Source: Rozella allomycis CSF55 (taxonomy: Eukaryota; Rozellomycota). Taken from it: DNA of 64,000 nucleotides. Where the stretch lies: positions 162,353 to 226,352 of the forward strand of contig KE561209.1 in assembly GCA_000442015.1 (NCBI GenBank). The letters are read 5' to 3'. The position numbers and the translations under genes were made by a program. Positions 49,199 to 59,574 of this stretch are shown here, piece by piece; the first letter of the stretch is position 1, and every line of letters begins with the position of its first letter. Under the pieces are notes generated by a model. The model did no database searches. It saw only the letters and a program-made list of their open reading frames with translations, and was not told the DNA's origin.

Positions 49199-49270
49199 AC
49201 ATGGATGGGGTTCGAACCATGCACCTAGACGTCCAAAAGGATCTAAGTTTGCCACTAGACCACCGGACAG
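49199..49270 (-). other. tRNA-like Pol III element (pseudogene or SINE-like)
   Basis: On the minus strand an A-box-like TGGTCTAGTGGC (49251-49262) and a B-box-like GGTTCGAACC (49209-49218) are spaced as in a tRNA. The anticodon arm pairs (TAGAT/GTCTA) around a 10-nt loop with TTT, and there is no acceptor stem. A second B-box-like motif (GGGTTCGACTCC, 49155-49166) lies 50 bp further on. This looks like a decayed tRNA or a tRNA-derived repeat, not a working tRNA. Confidence 0.5.
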
Positions 49271-49308
49271 TCATTTGTCTTTTCGTAACTTGTAAATTTC
49301 CGACAAGT

Positions 49309-49735
49309 ATGACCACGAGAAAACCCAGATCACAAAGGTAAATTTCTTTTTAATGTAATGTTTTGGTATGTTAATGGTGCATTTGGTCCATCTCAGCAAA
49401 GCTACGCTCCCGCTCAACCAATAGCCACTGTGCAAGAATACGAAGATCATACTTCGCACTATGTTAACAGACTGTCGTCTAAAGTTGATACGCTGAAATC
49501 AGTATTCTTTTATATATGTTTTTATTAGATCAGCATAGACATAGGCAAGGAGGTTAATGAACAAAATCAATTTCTAGATTCTATGCGAACTGATTTTGAA
49601 AAGTCCGAAAATGTGCTTAGTCAAACATTAATGCGTTTAAGAGTTATGGCTGCAACTCAAGGGGGTGGTATGTTTTTGTACTTGACTCTTTTTATCGTCG
49701 GTGTTGTTAGCTTCATTTATTTTAAGGTTTTATAA
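49309..49735 (+). CDS. BET1: ER-Golgi v-SNARE BET1
   Basis: A small tail-anchored SNARE of COPII vesicles. Core: HYVNRLSSKVDTLKSISIDIG, NEQNQFLDSMRTDF, TLMRLRVMAAT; then a C-terminal membrane anchor (FLYLTLFIVGVVSFIYF) with two trailing residues. A 27-nt intron splits TLKS and ISIDIG. For the 5' end I prefer ATG 49309 (MTTRKPRSQR) joined by a 28-nt segment 49338-49365 that ends in TG rather than AG; the alternative is the ATG at 49358 with no intron. SNARE identity does not depend on this choice. Confidence 0.85.
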
Positions 49736-49785
49736 TTTAAAACATCATAGAATCCCTCGCATAAACTATTTATTGTAAAATAAAC

Positions 49786-51039
49786 TTAAAAATCAACTTG
49801 TTGAGTTTGAGACGGAACACATTCCACTGGACAGTAGGGGCATTTGAAGCGACTAAACTTAAATAATGTAATAGATTACTTGTTATTTCCTTTTGATAAT
49901 TTTGTAACTGCCTCCTTGCTAAGTATATGTCCACATGGCAATATCATAGGTGGGTTTTCGTCAGTCGATGTTTGTTTCATAACTGGACAAGCAAACACTG
50001 AGTGGAAAGAGTATTTTATGGGAAGTTCAATTTCGATCTCTTTTGATTATATTTAGAATTTACCGGAAGTTCGTTTTGTTGAGTCCATTCAGCCTTCTTT
50101 TCTTTTACAATTGTTGAAAGCTTCTGTAGTTTTGGGAGGGCTACAGCACTCGCTTCCAGAGCCAGCAATAAAGGATCAGTATTGGGTAATCCAATCTTCG
50201 AGCAAAATTCATTCATGAGCATATTCTCAACAGTCTCCCATTGTTCATCCATCGAAATCGACGGGATCAATTGGCTTCCCATAGGGTAAAGCAGAAAAGA
50301 CATTAATTTTTGTATTTCTTTAATCTGGGATGCTCCAAAATCCTTAAAATTTGCCCTGGCGTATTCCAAAGCCTTTTTGCTTCCAAATGCTTTTTGAGTC
50401 ATCAAAAATCCAGTCTTGTACAACTCAAACTTTAGAGGAGACTTTCTTTCGCTTAAAAATTTCTCGTTTCTATTTGCCCATCTTTGTCCGAAAGATGCTT
50501 AGCATTTACTTTAAGGCTTCATCCAGTTTTTTCATCTTTAAAGAGTGAACTATGATAAATAATTCGTTAAGAGCGTTCTTCATTTCATTGGGAAGGGGCA
50601 AGGCTGCTTCCTTTATACGTCAATTAATTCAAATACCTTGCTTAAGGTCTCACTTACACTAAACTTTCCATTTCTGAGATAGTGATGCATGATTGCAGTC
50701 ATTAATGCGTCTTTTTGATCATTAGTAATCTCGGATGTTGCCGTTTGATCCATTTCATCACCCTTGAATTTCTAACTTGGTGTAATTTGGCAATCTTTAC
50801 TTTTTCCACCTGCTTTGAGAATTTAGAAATATTCAAACTAGTTGTCTTGCATTGGGCGGAAAGCGATTCTATGGTTCTCATGGCGCATTTGACGCTATTC
50901 TCAATCGATTGAACTAAATTAGTCAGTTTTGGACTTTACTATCACTAGACTCTTCAAAAAGTGAACATATATATGATAAAGCTTTTGAAGTAGATTGAAA
51001 TTGCGCACTCACAGATTCAGATGTCTTATCAAATTCCAT
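49786..51039 (-). CDS. RMND5A: GID/CTLH ubiquitin ligase subunit GID2/RMD5 (RMND5)
   Basis: Catalytic RING subunit of the GID/CTLH complex that marks metabolic enzymes for degradation. N-terminal helical region, LisH-like segment (LMTAIMHHYLRNGKFSVSETL), CTLH region (KKLDEALKWANRNEKFLSE, EYARANFKDF) and the degenerate RING (CPVMKQTSTDENPPMILPCGHILSKEA, then FKCPYCPVECVPS). Pattern and ending match RMND5. About six introns, 26-28 nt where clear; one near 50750 could be 14 or 38 nt. Convergent with BET1 (50 bp apart). Confidence 0.87.
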
Positions 51040-51158
51040 GTATGACAATGACAAGGGGTCAATATCATATAATCAATGTGATCATAGAAATTATTATTAT
51101 TTTATTATTTTATTCCTTACGCTGTGTTCCAATCGTTTCAAATGCCGACTCAGCCATT

Positions 51159-51848
51159 ATGCAAACTGAATACTTTTCATCCACGAGCGATAGTGATTCC
51201 TGCGACATTGGCTGGGTTAACAGTTTTCTAAACCACAAAGGAAATGAATATTATTGCGAAGTCGATCAAGAATATATCCTTGATAAATTCAACTTGGCTG
51301 GTTTGCCCAGTGAAGTTAAAGATTTTGAGAAAGCATATGAGATAATAATCGATGAGGCAGGTAAAATATATTCTGTATTTTTATTTCGATTTCGATGAAG
51401 AAAATGAAGAACTCTACTATTCAGCGTGTCATTTGTATGGCTTAATCCATTCTAGATATATAATTTCGCCAAAAGGGTTGTCTAAAATGGTACACAAACG
51501 TTTTTAATTTAATTTTTAAGCAATCCAAATTTAAACAAGCAACTTTCGGTAAGTGTCAGAGAACACTATGCCAAGAATTTCCACTACTACCAGTTGGGAT
51601 TAGCGACGCTCCTGGAATGGCTCATGTATATCTTTATTGCGCAAAATGCAGTAATTATGGCATTTATTTGTTTAAAAGATGATGTTTACAGTCCAAGTCA
51701 CACAATATACAAATCAATCGATGGTTGTCATTTTGGGAGGACCTTTCCCCATTTCTTCTTTTTGACTTTCCCAAACTTATTTCCTTTAGAAAAACCAATG
51801 ACTTATAAACCTAGAATGTTCGGTTTCAAACTGAATGGTTTAGAATAA
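51159..51848 (+). CDS. CSNK2B: Casein kinase 2 regulatory beta subunit
   Basis: Regulates substrate choice of CK2. Matches: GWVNSFLNHKGNEYYCEVDQEY, DKFNLAGL, YSACHLYGLIHSRYIISPKG, zinc-binding Cys pairs (CQRTLC, LPVGISDAPG, YLYCAKC) and HFGRTFPHFFF, RMFGFKLN. The zinc region is read only after placing a 28-nt intron between CAKC and NDVYSPS. The first intron (51361) is either 40 nt ending AG or 28 nt ending CG; the latter keeps the local length and the acidic DFDEENEE stretch. Start at ATG 51159, which gives the Ser-rich MQTEYFSSTSDSDS N-terminus. Confidence 0.9.
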
Positions 51849-51898
51849 AGCAGTTGTACCAAAAATGCATATGATTTATTTTAATAAATATTAAAATA

Positions 51899-52353
51899 TT
51901 AAGACTTTTCTTCTACGCAAACAAGTGATTCATAGTTATTTGAGTCTGTCGAAACAAATACAATTGTGTCTTCTGTCATGGGATCGTATATACAACGTAG
52001 ATCGACGTCCTTTTCTACCGTTTCATCTTCATTGGATGATTCAACAGGAGAATTTGTTGAGGATGTTTTTTTACCCTCTTCCTCATTCACTGGATTTTCT
52101 TTTGAACCTCTTTTGTACGCAACTTTTTTTAATTTTGATCTGCTTTCAGGATTCAATTTTCTCTTGTTTACTTTAACTCTATCTTCATTAATTACTAATT
52201 TTACGCTGAATTCAGAACTAGTTCTTGTGACTGAGATATCTGATGTGAAACAGTTGATCTGGTATTCGAACCTCTTAGCTGTCCACATATTTCACAAGAG
52301 TATGATATCATCTGGTTATGAAAAGTGCAAGTTGGACATTCCCAAAAAGACAT
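51899..52353 (-). CDS. RanBP2-type zinc-finger protein, unknown function
   Basis: Starts at ATG 52353 with MSFWECPTCTFHNQ, immediately entering a RanBP2/NZF zinc finger (four Cys; second half SYSCEICGQL). A frame change after it is repaired by an intron of about 32 nt, giving DISVTRTSSEF and a charged, disordered C-terminus (EDETVEKDVDLR). NZF fingers bind ubiquitin or RNA; here the WECPTCTFHN type is common in ubiquitin-linked proteins. The start faces mS41 with 31 bp between ATGs. The orthologue is unknown. Confidence 0.6.
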
Positions 52354-52384
52354 CGAAATCTCAACGGTGGAGCAGCCACATTTA

Positions 52385-52795
52385 ATGTTTCGACAATCAC
52401 TTTCATTATTCATCAAGAAGCAAAAGGAAACATTTCCTCCTCGAGGTATGATATTAACATTTTGTACATAGATCCTAGCCATACAGTTGAATGGTTTCTA
52501 AAAACTATTCGTAGAGAATGTGATCAATATATCGACAAATTTAAAGACTGGGATCACTTATTTACAGTAACAAGTAAAGAAATGGAAGAATTGGGCATCC
52601 ATGCTCGAGCCAGAAAGAAAATATTGATGTGGACCGAGCGTTATAGGTAAGACATAACTATAATGGTTGATAAGACAAGGTTTTGATCCATTTTACATTT
52701 ATCCGTCACAAAAACTTGTCAGAAAACATATTCAATTAAGGCGAATGGCTGAAGCAAAGGCAGCAGAAAATCAGAATAAGCAAGGAAATCAATAA
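52385..52795 (+). CDS. MRPS41: Mitochondrial small-subunit ribosomal protein mS41 (FYV4, IGR motif)
   Basis: Spliced from three exons. ATG 52385 gives a presequence (MFRQSLSLFIKKQKETF). A 26-nt intron leads to the IGR-motif domain: SHTVEWFLKTIRREC, KFKDWDHLFTVTSKEMEELGI, RARKKILMWTERYRQG. A 27-nt intron then adds FDPFYIYPSQKLVRK and the helical end. The domain and mitochondrial signal match fungal mS41/Fyv4. The open frame starting upstream at 52318 is not used. Confidence 0.85.
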
Positions 52796-52897
52796 TCATG
52801 ATTAAACCGTTAAAATATATTTTCAAATGTATTTTTATCGCCATTTTAAAATAGAAATGTTTTAGGCTCATTGATAATAATCATTTGAATTTATTGA

Positions 52898-54077
52898 CTA
52901 GTCCGTCTTGTTGGTTTTTAAGGAATTGATTAAAGATCGACCATGTTTATGAGCTTCTTTACTTCTTTCCAAACGAGATTGAGGGCCTATATCTCTTCTA
53001 GTAACAAAATCATAGAGCACTTTCCACCAAGATGTATGATAGCACAAAGGCTCATAAAACTCCTTTGCAATTTCCTTGATTTTTGGAAGCTTTGACCATG
53101 GAATCTAAATATGTTGAATCATCTAGATTTACTTTTGTGAAGTCATGATGCTCATTGTGATAACCAATATTCATTAAAATGTAATTAAAGCTTCCATAAT
53201 AAGAATATGTTTCTTGTCCGTCTTTAAATGTATAATGCTCTTGAATAAAATGCCCAGCACATGGATGAATGCCATAACCAAACCATAGAGACAAAAATAG
53301 GTAGGTGAACCCTTTAACGCCACAAGTTTGCAAAATAACTAGTTTTCTATTAATGATTGTAATACCTAAGTCTGAAACCAGTGTAAATCCCAGGTTTGCT
53401 AATTCCCAAAATGTTGGCCTTCTTTTCATCGCAGCACCACGTACTACGTACATCATTGGAAAGAAAAATAGCCAAATAAACTTTAGTAGAGTATTTCCTT
53501 TAACAAGTTTGTATTCGAATTCCATGGGCAAGTCTGGATCCTTATCGTCAACACCTATAATTGCCAAATCCTTAAGGATACCTTGATATGCGTGATGTTC
53601 TAAATGATATCGTCTAAATGAGTGTGATATTGGAAACACAATGGGTATATTAACAAACAAGCCCATAAATCTATTAAACACTGGAGTCTCAAAAAATAGA
53701 TCATGTGCAGCTTCATGAACTAAAGTTCCTACTGTTTGAGTCAGTGTTGCCCCAATAATGTAGGCAGCAAGTGCAATAACGGCCCATGAAGAATTCATGT
53801 CACCCAAAACATGGGCCAGGGAAATTTGTATAGCGACAACAGCCAATGCTATATACTTTGACTTTGATTCAGGACCGTACAGCTCTTTTATTTCTGGATG
53901 ACTTTCTAAAATAGCTCTTTTGCGTTTAATATGAGGTTCATCCAAATGATCCACGGCAAAAGACTCATCATGGTAAGGAACACTTCTTTTCCATAGTCCA
54001 AGAAATAAAGGACTTCTATAATCTTCTTTTGGAAGTTTTTCAGCGGAAAAAACGCCAGGTAATGTTGACACAACCAT
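52898..54077 (-). CDS. DEGS1: Sphingolipid delta-4 desaturase (dihydroceramide desaturase)
   Basis: Introduces the 4,5-trans double bond into dihydroceramide in the ER. The lipid-DES N-terminal segment (YHDESFAVDHLDEPHIKRK) precedes membrane helices and three His boxes: HEAAHD, HLEHHAYQG and HNEHHDF. A 28-nt intron after HHDFTK joins the C-terminal exon (PWSKLPKIKEIAKEFY, WWKVLYDFV), correcting an apparent early stop. First box HEAAH differs slightly from the usual HE.SH form. Start ATG 54077; stop TAG 52898. The family's membrane-bound di-iron site is intact. Confidence 0.92.
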
Positions 54078-54175
54078 AATGAAGTGGCTGAACACTGAAA
54101 GATGTGAAAATCTTTAATAGATTGATCAAACGTATATAACTTTGATAAAATGATAACTAAAATCTGTGATTTATT

Positions 54176-55271
54176 CTATTTTGATTTAGCCCGAGATACA
54201 CTGGATGCATTGACTCTTTTTAGGGTGCTGTTTATAAAATTTCCCGCCACAATAAGTTTGTCCAAGTTGACACCAGTGTCATATCCTAGTCCTTGTAGCA
54301 TGTATACCACATCTTCTGTAGGTACATTTCCCGTTGCCCCTAATGCATATGGACATCCCCCTAGAAAACAAATTACCTATCTATCATACCTAGACCCCCG
54401 ACTGAACCATCCACTACTCTAATCCCATACTAACAGCACTTTAATAAGTTTTTACTTCTTCAACTGCCACATAAATATTAGCCAATGCTTGTCCGTATGT
54501 GTTATGAAAGTGAACTGCTAATTTGTCACTGGGGATCCGATGCTTTAAATAATCTAGTAAAGATCTAATTTCACCTGTCAATAAAATGTTTAAAACTTAC
54601 CCGCATGACCAATGCCTATTGTATCACCTAAGGACACTTCATAACATCCGAGATCAAGTAGGCGATTAGAAACCTCAAAGACTCTTTCGGTTTTAACTTT
54701 TCCATCGTAAGGACAAGCAATCACACAGGAAACATATCATATTATATCACTACTTTAGAATTACCCTCTTGTTTTAATATTATTTCTTGTAGCTTCCTTT
54801 ATAACCGGTTCAAATCTTTCAAAGCTTTCGTCAATACTGCAATTAATATTTTTCTGAGAAAATCCCTCACTTGCTGAAGCGAATACCGCAATTTCTTTCA
54901 CATTGGATTTTATCGCCAACTCCAAACCTTTCAAATTTGGTACTAATGCTGCATAAGTAATTCCCGGTTTTTGATTAATTTGTGAAAATACATCTGCCGC
55001 GTCTGCCATCCACTGGATTCTGTAGCTTTGTCATTACCTGAGGGATTCTCTTTGGAGACACAAAACTACTAGTTTCAATATATTTTAATCCCGTGTCACT
55101 TAAGAGATTAATCAATTGTACTTTATTAGCCGTGCTAACGAGTGTTTTTTCATTCTGAAGACCGTCGCGTGGACCAACTTCTACGATTTTAACAAACTTT
55201 GATGCCTTTTAGAACTTATTTTAAAATCATACCGTGGATTTGAATCTGCGACTCAACGCTAGTAATATCAT
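54176..55271 (-). CDS. HMGCL: Mitochondrial hydroxymethylglutaryl-CoA lyase
   Basis: Cleaves HMG-CoA to acetoacetate and acetyl-CoA in leucine breakdown. Start ATG 55271 encodes a short presequence ([13 protein letters not shown]); a 27-nt intron leads to [20 protein letters not shown], with the metal/catalytic Arg-Asp. Further motifs: [15 protein letters not shown] region, [33 protein letters not shown] and, in the last exons, a GLGYDTG segment. The mid part (54430-54760) is broken by several introns I did not all fix. Stop TAG at 54176. Confidence 0.88.
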
Positions 55272-55352
55272 TATGCCGATATTTTCGAAACAGCGGTGTT
55301 ATATGATAGAATTTTATCAAATTGATTAAATTAGGAGAATATCTTATATTTA

Positions 55353-57864
55353 TTAAATCACCTTTTCGATAAGATTTGTGGAATTGAAAGCAATTCCAAG
55401 ATACAGCCATACATTTTTCACTCCTAGTGGCTTCTCACAGATCTTAATAGCCAGGGCGTAAATAATGGATTCTTTTCTCATTTGAAAGATTCCCTTTGAC
55501 ACTAAATTTTGCAATATTTCTGTAGCGCTGATAATTGAAAAATCAAATAGATATCCAGTGAACAGATAGTTTTGTGGTAACAGAGCTAGAGCTTCTTCAC
55601 GTAAGCTGTTTTCCCATGCAGAGATTGATGATGGTAATAATGAATGATCTTTAGGTTTAGGTTTTAACGGGACAAAAGGTGCATAACCGAATGCGTCTTC
55701 AAGGGTATCAAGGTGTCTTTTCAGAAGAATTGAAATATCTCGATGGAAAAAAGTATCGGGTGAATAAGATAAATGTTTTCGCAGAGATATAAATCCTTTT
55801 ACAAGAGAATCCAGTAAAGTTCTATAATGTAACCGTTAAAGACATACTTTTCATTGAATTCTGGCAATTTAAACATATTTAACAGCGAGTGATGTAATCT
55901 TCCTATAATAAAATAATGATTTGTGTTTACTTTTCTTTACTGGTGCATTGTCAGTAAGGGCATACCAAATTCTTGATTTACTGAAATTCCAGGAAAAAGC
56001 GCGCCTAATTATTGCAATGTCAAAAATAGTACGTTTTGATTGAAGATGTTTTTTGAATATTCCAAAGAGTAGTGACGTCATTAAATACTACATTTACAAA
56101 AGTGAATGGGAATCTTGTGGGATCTACGTAAGGAATGCCTTGTTTGAGTGTGATTGGTTTAGTACCTGACTGAATATGCCAATGTACAATAGGGTTATCG
56201 ATTCTTTTGTTGTAGTAATAAAATTTTTCAGTATTGAAATCAGGATCTTCGATGATCGTTTCATTGATTTGGTTTGGTTTGGCCAATAAGGAAATAACCC
56301 AGCATTGTTCAATTCCATTCTCATCTGGACTATTGGAAACATTATTGATTACCTTGACCTATGCACACGTAAGCTTCAATGTCAAGGCCCAATAGAAAAT
56401 TGCAAAACAAAATGCAGTGCTCCATAATTGATCCGCGCCCATCAGCGACCCAAACGGAAGGATTATTAATTGGCATGGATTTTTCAAATCCCAGATGCTT
56501 TGACATGCGACAAAGTGTGCTCATTGTTAATGAATGTTGATTTTCTTTAGTTTTCTTTGTAAACTCATTTGACGGATTTTCAAAAAATGGAATCTTAGAG
56601 ATTAAGCTAGCGATATAGCAACATGAACGAAAGTTTGGATCGCTCAAGAGATTATCAGGGAATTCTTTGTATTGAAGAGAAAAGTTTAATGGATTGTTTA
56701 CTATTTTCAAATCAGATATAAAACAGTCGGGTTTCATTGGATAAATAAAATCATTTAAAGAAGTGTACTCATTCAAATGATTGATCAAATAGAAATGAAA
56801 TGGTCTAAAGGGAAATTTCTCATGAAAAAATGATTCCATCGAATAGCCATATTTTAAAAAACTATTTTCTTCCACAACAACGCTATCTAGAATGTCTTTA
56901 CAAATTCAGCATAAAGTTTACCGTTGGACTTTTGAAAAGAAAATTTATCGTAGAGATTTATCATTTTGATTCTTTCTTCAGATTCATCATCCACATAAAT
57001 CCCAATAGTCACTGGAGTAAAACAGGGTGAATTCATTTCCATTACAACGTTTATAAATTGGCATTCATGTTTTCTCAAAACAATCTTTGACAAGGGTATA
57101 AACCCTGTGGCTAGGGTCACACATCTATCATTAGAAGTTTTGTTTTGCTACGAAATATTTCCAATCGAGATTCTTTCCAACAATTCAACCACCACGCAAG
57201 TCTTTTCAAGAAATTCTACAAACTGATTTCCATTTTCAAAACTCAAACTACAATTCAGATTCATCTTTTGAGGGAAAAACTATTTTTGTATTATTAATGT
57301 TTTACAGACCCAGTACGCGAAGAAACAGTCATTGTTGATGATTTATCCAATAGTGAAAACTTTATCAACAAATTCTTTCTTTCGAATAAAATTGAATCAT
57401 ATTCAACAGAAAAACTTTTCATTTCCTCATTCTATATTACTCGATGATGTGTTTAATTCCATGAAAGTTTAACGGCATTATTAGAAATCCATAATTTAGA
57501 TTTTTTATGGCATCATCCGCATTTATATTGTTCTGATACAAAGACAAATTCTATCTTAAAGTAATATTCTATTTACACTCATGAAAGCTGTATTATTCGA
57601 TGCAAACATTAAATCATCAAGTAGAATATTAAAGTCATCGTCATTCAGATAACCTTTGCAACTGGAATCATATCGATAAATTAATGCCTTTGTCACTCCC
57701 AAGTCAAATTCAAATCCGCATTCAACAAGCAGATTGTTAAGCTCAAAGATTCCCAATCTCGACGCCCCTTTAGCTTGACTAAATTTGTCTTGTATGAGAA
57801 CAGAATAAGTGTTAAACAATTTTGACAATTGCAGGTAATCTCTAACGGAGAATGAACCTAGCAT
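55353..57864 (-). CDS. CEP76-like centriolar protein (EF-hand-like, C2, transglutaminase-like)
   Basis: A multi-exon gene (at least nine introns, nearly all 26-28 nt). N-terminal EF-hand-like helices (IYRYDSSCKGYLNDDDF), then a C2-type region (KIVLRKHECQFINVVMEM, IGIYVDDE), then a Cys-peptidase/transglutaminase-like fold (VWVADGRGSIMEHCILFCNF, LDIEAYVCIGQ). The C-terminus (WLYLGIAF) resembles that of CEP76. CEP76 limits centriole reduplication; CC2D2A is the other candidate family. The EF-hand-like N-terminus is not in animal CEP76. Start ATG 57864; an earlier TTG is ignored. About 760 aa. Identity is moderate; ciliary context is likely. Confidence 0.68.
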
Positions 57865-57900
57865 TGATATCGTTACCGGTATTGCCAAATGGACTAAGCC

Positions 57901-58744
57901 ATGAGTGCAATTAAATTGTCAGAGTTTCAATCTGTGTTTAACGCTATACTCAAGACAGTGCCATTCAGTATTTTATAAAATTTATTTTAAAAGGTATTCC
58001 TACCAGTAAAGTTGGGATTGCTATGAATGGTGATGCTGACTCACTTGCACTCTGTTCGCTTCTGGCTGAAAAATTTGGGCCAGAGAATGTGTATGGATAT
58101 ACAGTTGCCCATAGTTTGAAAGAGTATAATGTCAAGGATGCAGAATATACTAATAGGATTGCAACTTCCAAAATAGGTAATAAGTCAATAAAATTGTAAA
58201 AGGAATAAAGCATAGAATTTTAAATGTAGAATGGGATCCTGCAATGACATTAAATATGAAATTTAAAGCGTTGTTGAACGTTCGATTTCAATTGATGGCA
58301 AAGGAGTGTTACAAGGACGGGGTCAAGTTACTTTGCCTGGGAAACTATTTGGAAGATGATTTTGCAAAGTTTTGTTATAGATCTGCTAAATCCAGTAGAT
58401 TTGAAGGGCTTTGTTCATTAAAGAGTTTGACTCATTATCCTGAGCCTAACATAAAAGAAGCGGAAGATATGTACGTTGTTAGACCGTTTCTTTCTACTTC
58501 AATTGTAACCTTTTAATTAACACAAAAGTAGGAAAGATTAATTGCCACTTGCAAAGAGAGAGGGATAGAATACAATCCAGAAGTGTATGATCCAGACAAG
58601 CTAGCTCAGGTGACTCTAAACGCGTTAGAAGAAATACTGGAAAAGTATCCTGAAATTACACGTTCAGATTTGCAATCATTCATGTCAAATATGAAAGACA
58701 GAAGATTTGAATTTGATAAGCAAAGTAACAATGTTCATTTCTAA
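57901..58744 (+). CDS. TilS-like PP-loop ATPase (tRNA-Ile lysidine synthase family)
   Basis: An N-type ATP pyrophosphatase. The P-loop region is VGIAMNGDADSLALCSLL, a variant of SGGxDS (Asn replaces the Ser and Asp the second Gly). Family segments follow: NMKFKALLNVRFQLMAKEC, LLCLGNYLEDDFAKFCYR, SSRFEGLCSL, YVVRPFLSTS and ERLIATCKERGIEYN. This order is TilS, which converts C34 to lysidine, so a mitochondrial tRNA role is likely, though no clear presequence is seen. Three introns of 26-27 nt. The next gene starts 9 bp after its stop. Confidence 0.78.
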
Positions 58745-58753
58745 TTAACAGTC

Positions 58754-59533
58754 ATGACTTTGATTGATAAGAATACCATTCTGAACACCAAGGACGGTTA
58801 TGCCACACTAGCTGTCACTTCAGACTTGATTTCCCGTAAAAATGATAATCTTCTTCGCCAATCACTCAACAAATTATGTCAAGTCTTTTCAGCAGATTCA
58901 ACCCCAGTCAAATTAGCATCATTGGATCGCATGGTAGAAAATATTCACTTTGGATTCGAAAAATATCTTCAAAAGCCATCAAACCTTCGCCCAGTGGACA
59001 ATATAAAGCCAAGCCAAGGTGGTCGCTGCGCACTGCAAGCGATGCCTTTAAAACACTACAAAAATTTTCGCAGTTTTAGATTTTCATTTGGACTTCCAAA
59101 ATACGGTCTAGTTTTAATGACGCTTTCTCGTATACCACCAAGAACCTCTGATAGGTCCCGAACAAACTTTAAATTGTTTGTAGAATTTGGAAAAGAATAC
59201 AATTACGATAATCGATTCAACTTTGTATTCGAAAAGACGTCTGACGCACCATTTAGTGATGGTATCAATTTCCATGTGCAGATATTGAAACCAACACATT
59301 TAAGAATGTTTGTAGATACTTATCCTGATAGTCAAGAAGCAAAATTAGCATTAAAATTGTTGGAAACACTTCCTTTGGTCGCCATGTCATCGCATCCAGT
59401 CCTCGTTAATGATGAACACAAGTTTGTGTGTTTCCCAACTTTTGGTATCCAAGGACCAAAAAAGTATTTGAATATTACTGTTGATCGAATATGCGGAAGA
59501 ATAGCTAAATCCAAACTTAGGATATATCAATAA
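58754..59533 (+). CDS. Hypothetical protein (259 aa)
   Basis: An intronless protein from ATG 58754 to TAA 59533. It is soluble in appearance, with mixed alpha/beta character (FRSFRFSFGLPKYGLVLMTLS, YNYDNRFNFVFE, HLRMFVDTYPD, HKFVCFPTFG). There is no signal peptide or membrane helix. I do not recognise the family. It follows the TilS-like gene by 9 bp on the same strand, the tightest same-strand spacing in the window. Its length, ATG start and codon pattern support a true gene. Confidence 0.7.
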   Translation: MTLIDKNTILNTKDGYATLAVTSDLISRKNDNLLRQSLNKLCQVFSADSTPVKLASLDRMVENIHFGFEKYLQKPSNLRPVDNIKPSQGGRCALQAMPLKHYKNFRSFRFSFGLPKYGLVLMTLSRIPPRTSDRSRTNFKLFVEFGKEYNYDNRFNFVFEKTSDAPFSDGINFHVQILKPTHLRMFVDTYPDSQEAKLALKLLETLPLVAMSSHPVLVNDEHKFVCFPTFGIQGPKKYLNITVDRICGRIAKSKLRIYQ

Positions 59534-59574
59534 AATCAATGTTGGGTCACTTCTGATTTCTGAATTTTTCTGAA

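Noticed and set aside
51594-51848. Membrane-like protein inside CK2 beta
   Set aside because: The hydrophobic stretch is a wrong-frame reading; the right frame gives the CK2 beta zinc domain.
55216-55410. Minus-strand ATG frame between HMG-CoA lyase and the CEP76-like gene
   Set aside because: It overlaps the true 3' end of the CEP76-like gene (stop at 55353) and the HMGCL start region; no conserved content.
57556-57888. Separate penta-EF-hand gene
   Set aside because: A 26-nt intron joins it in frame to the downstream exons, so it is the N-terminus of the CEP76-like gene.
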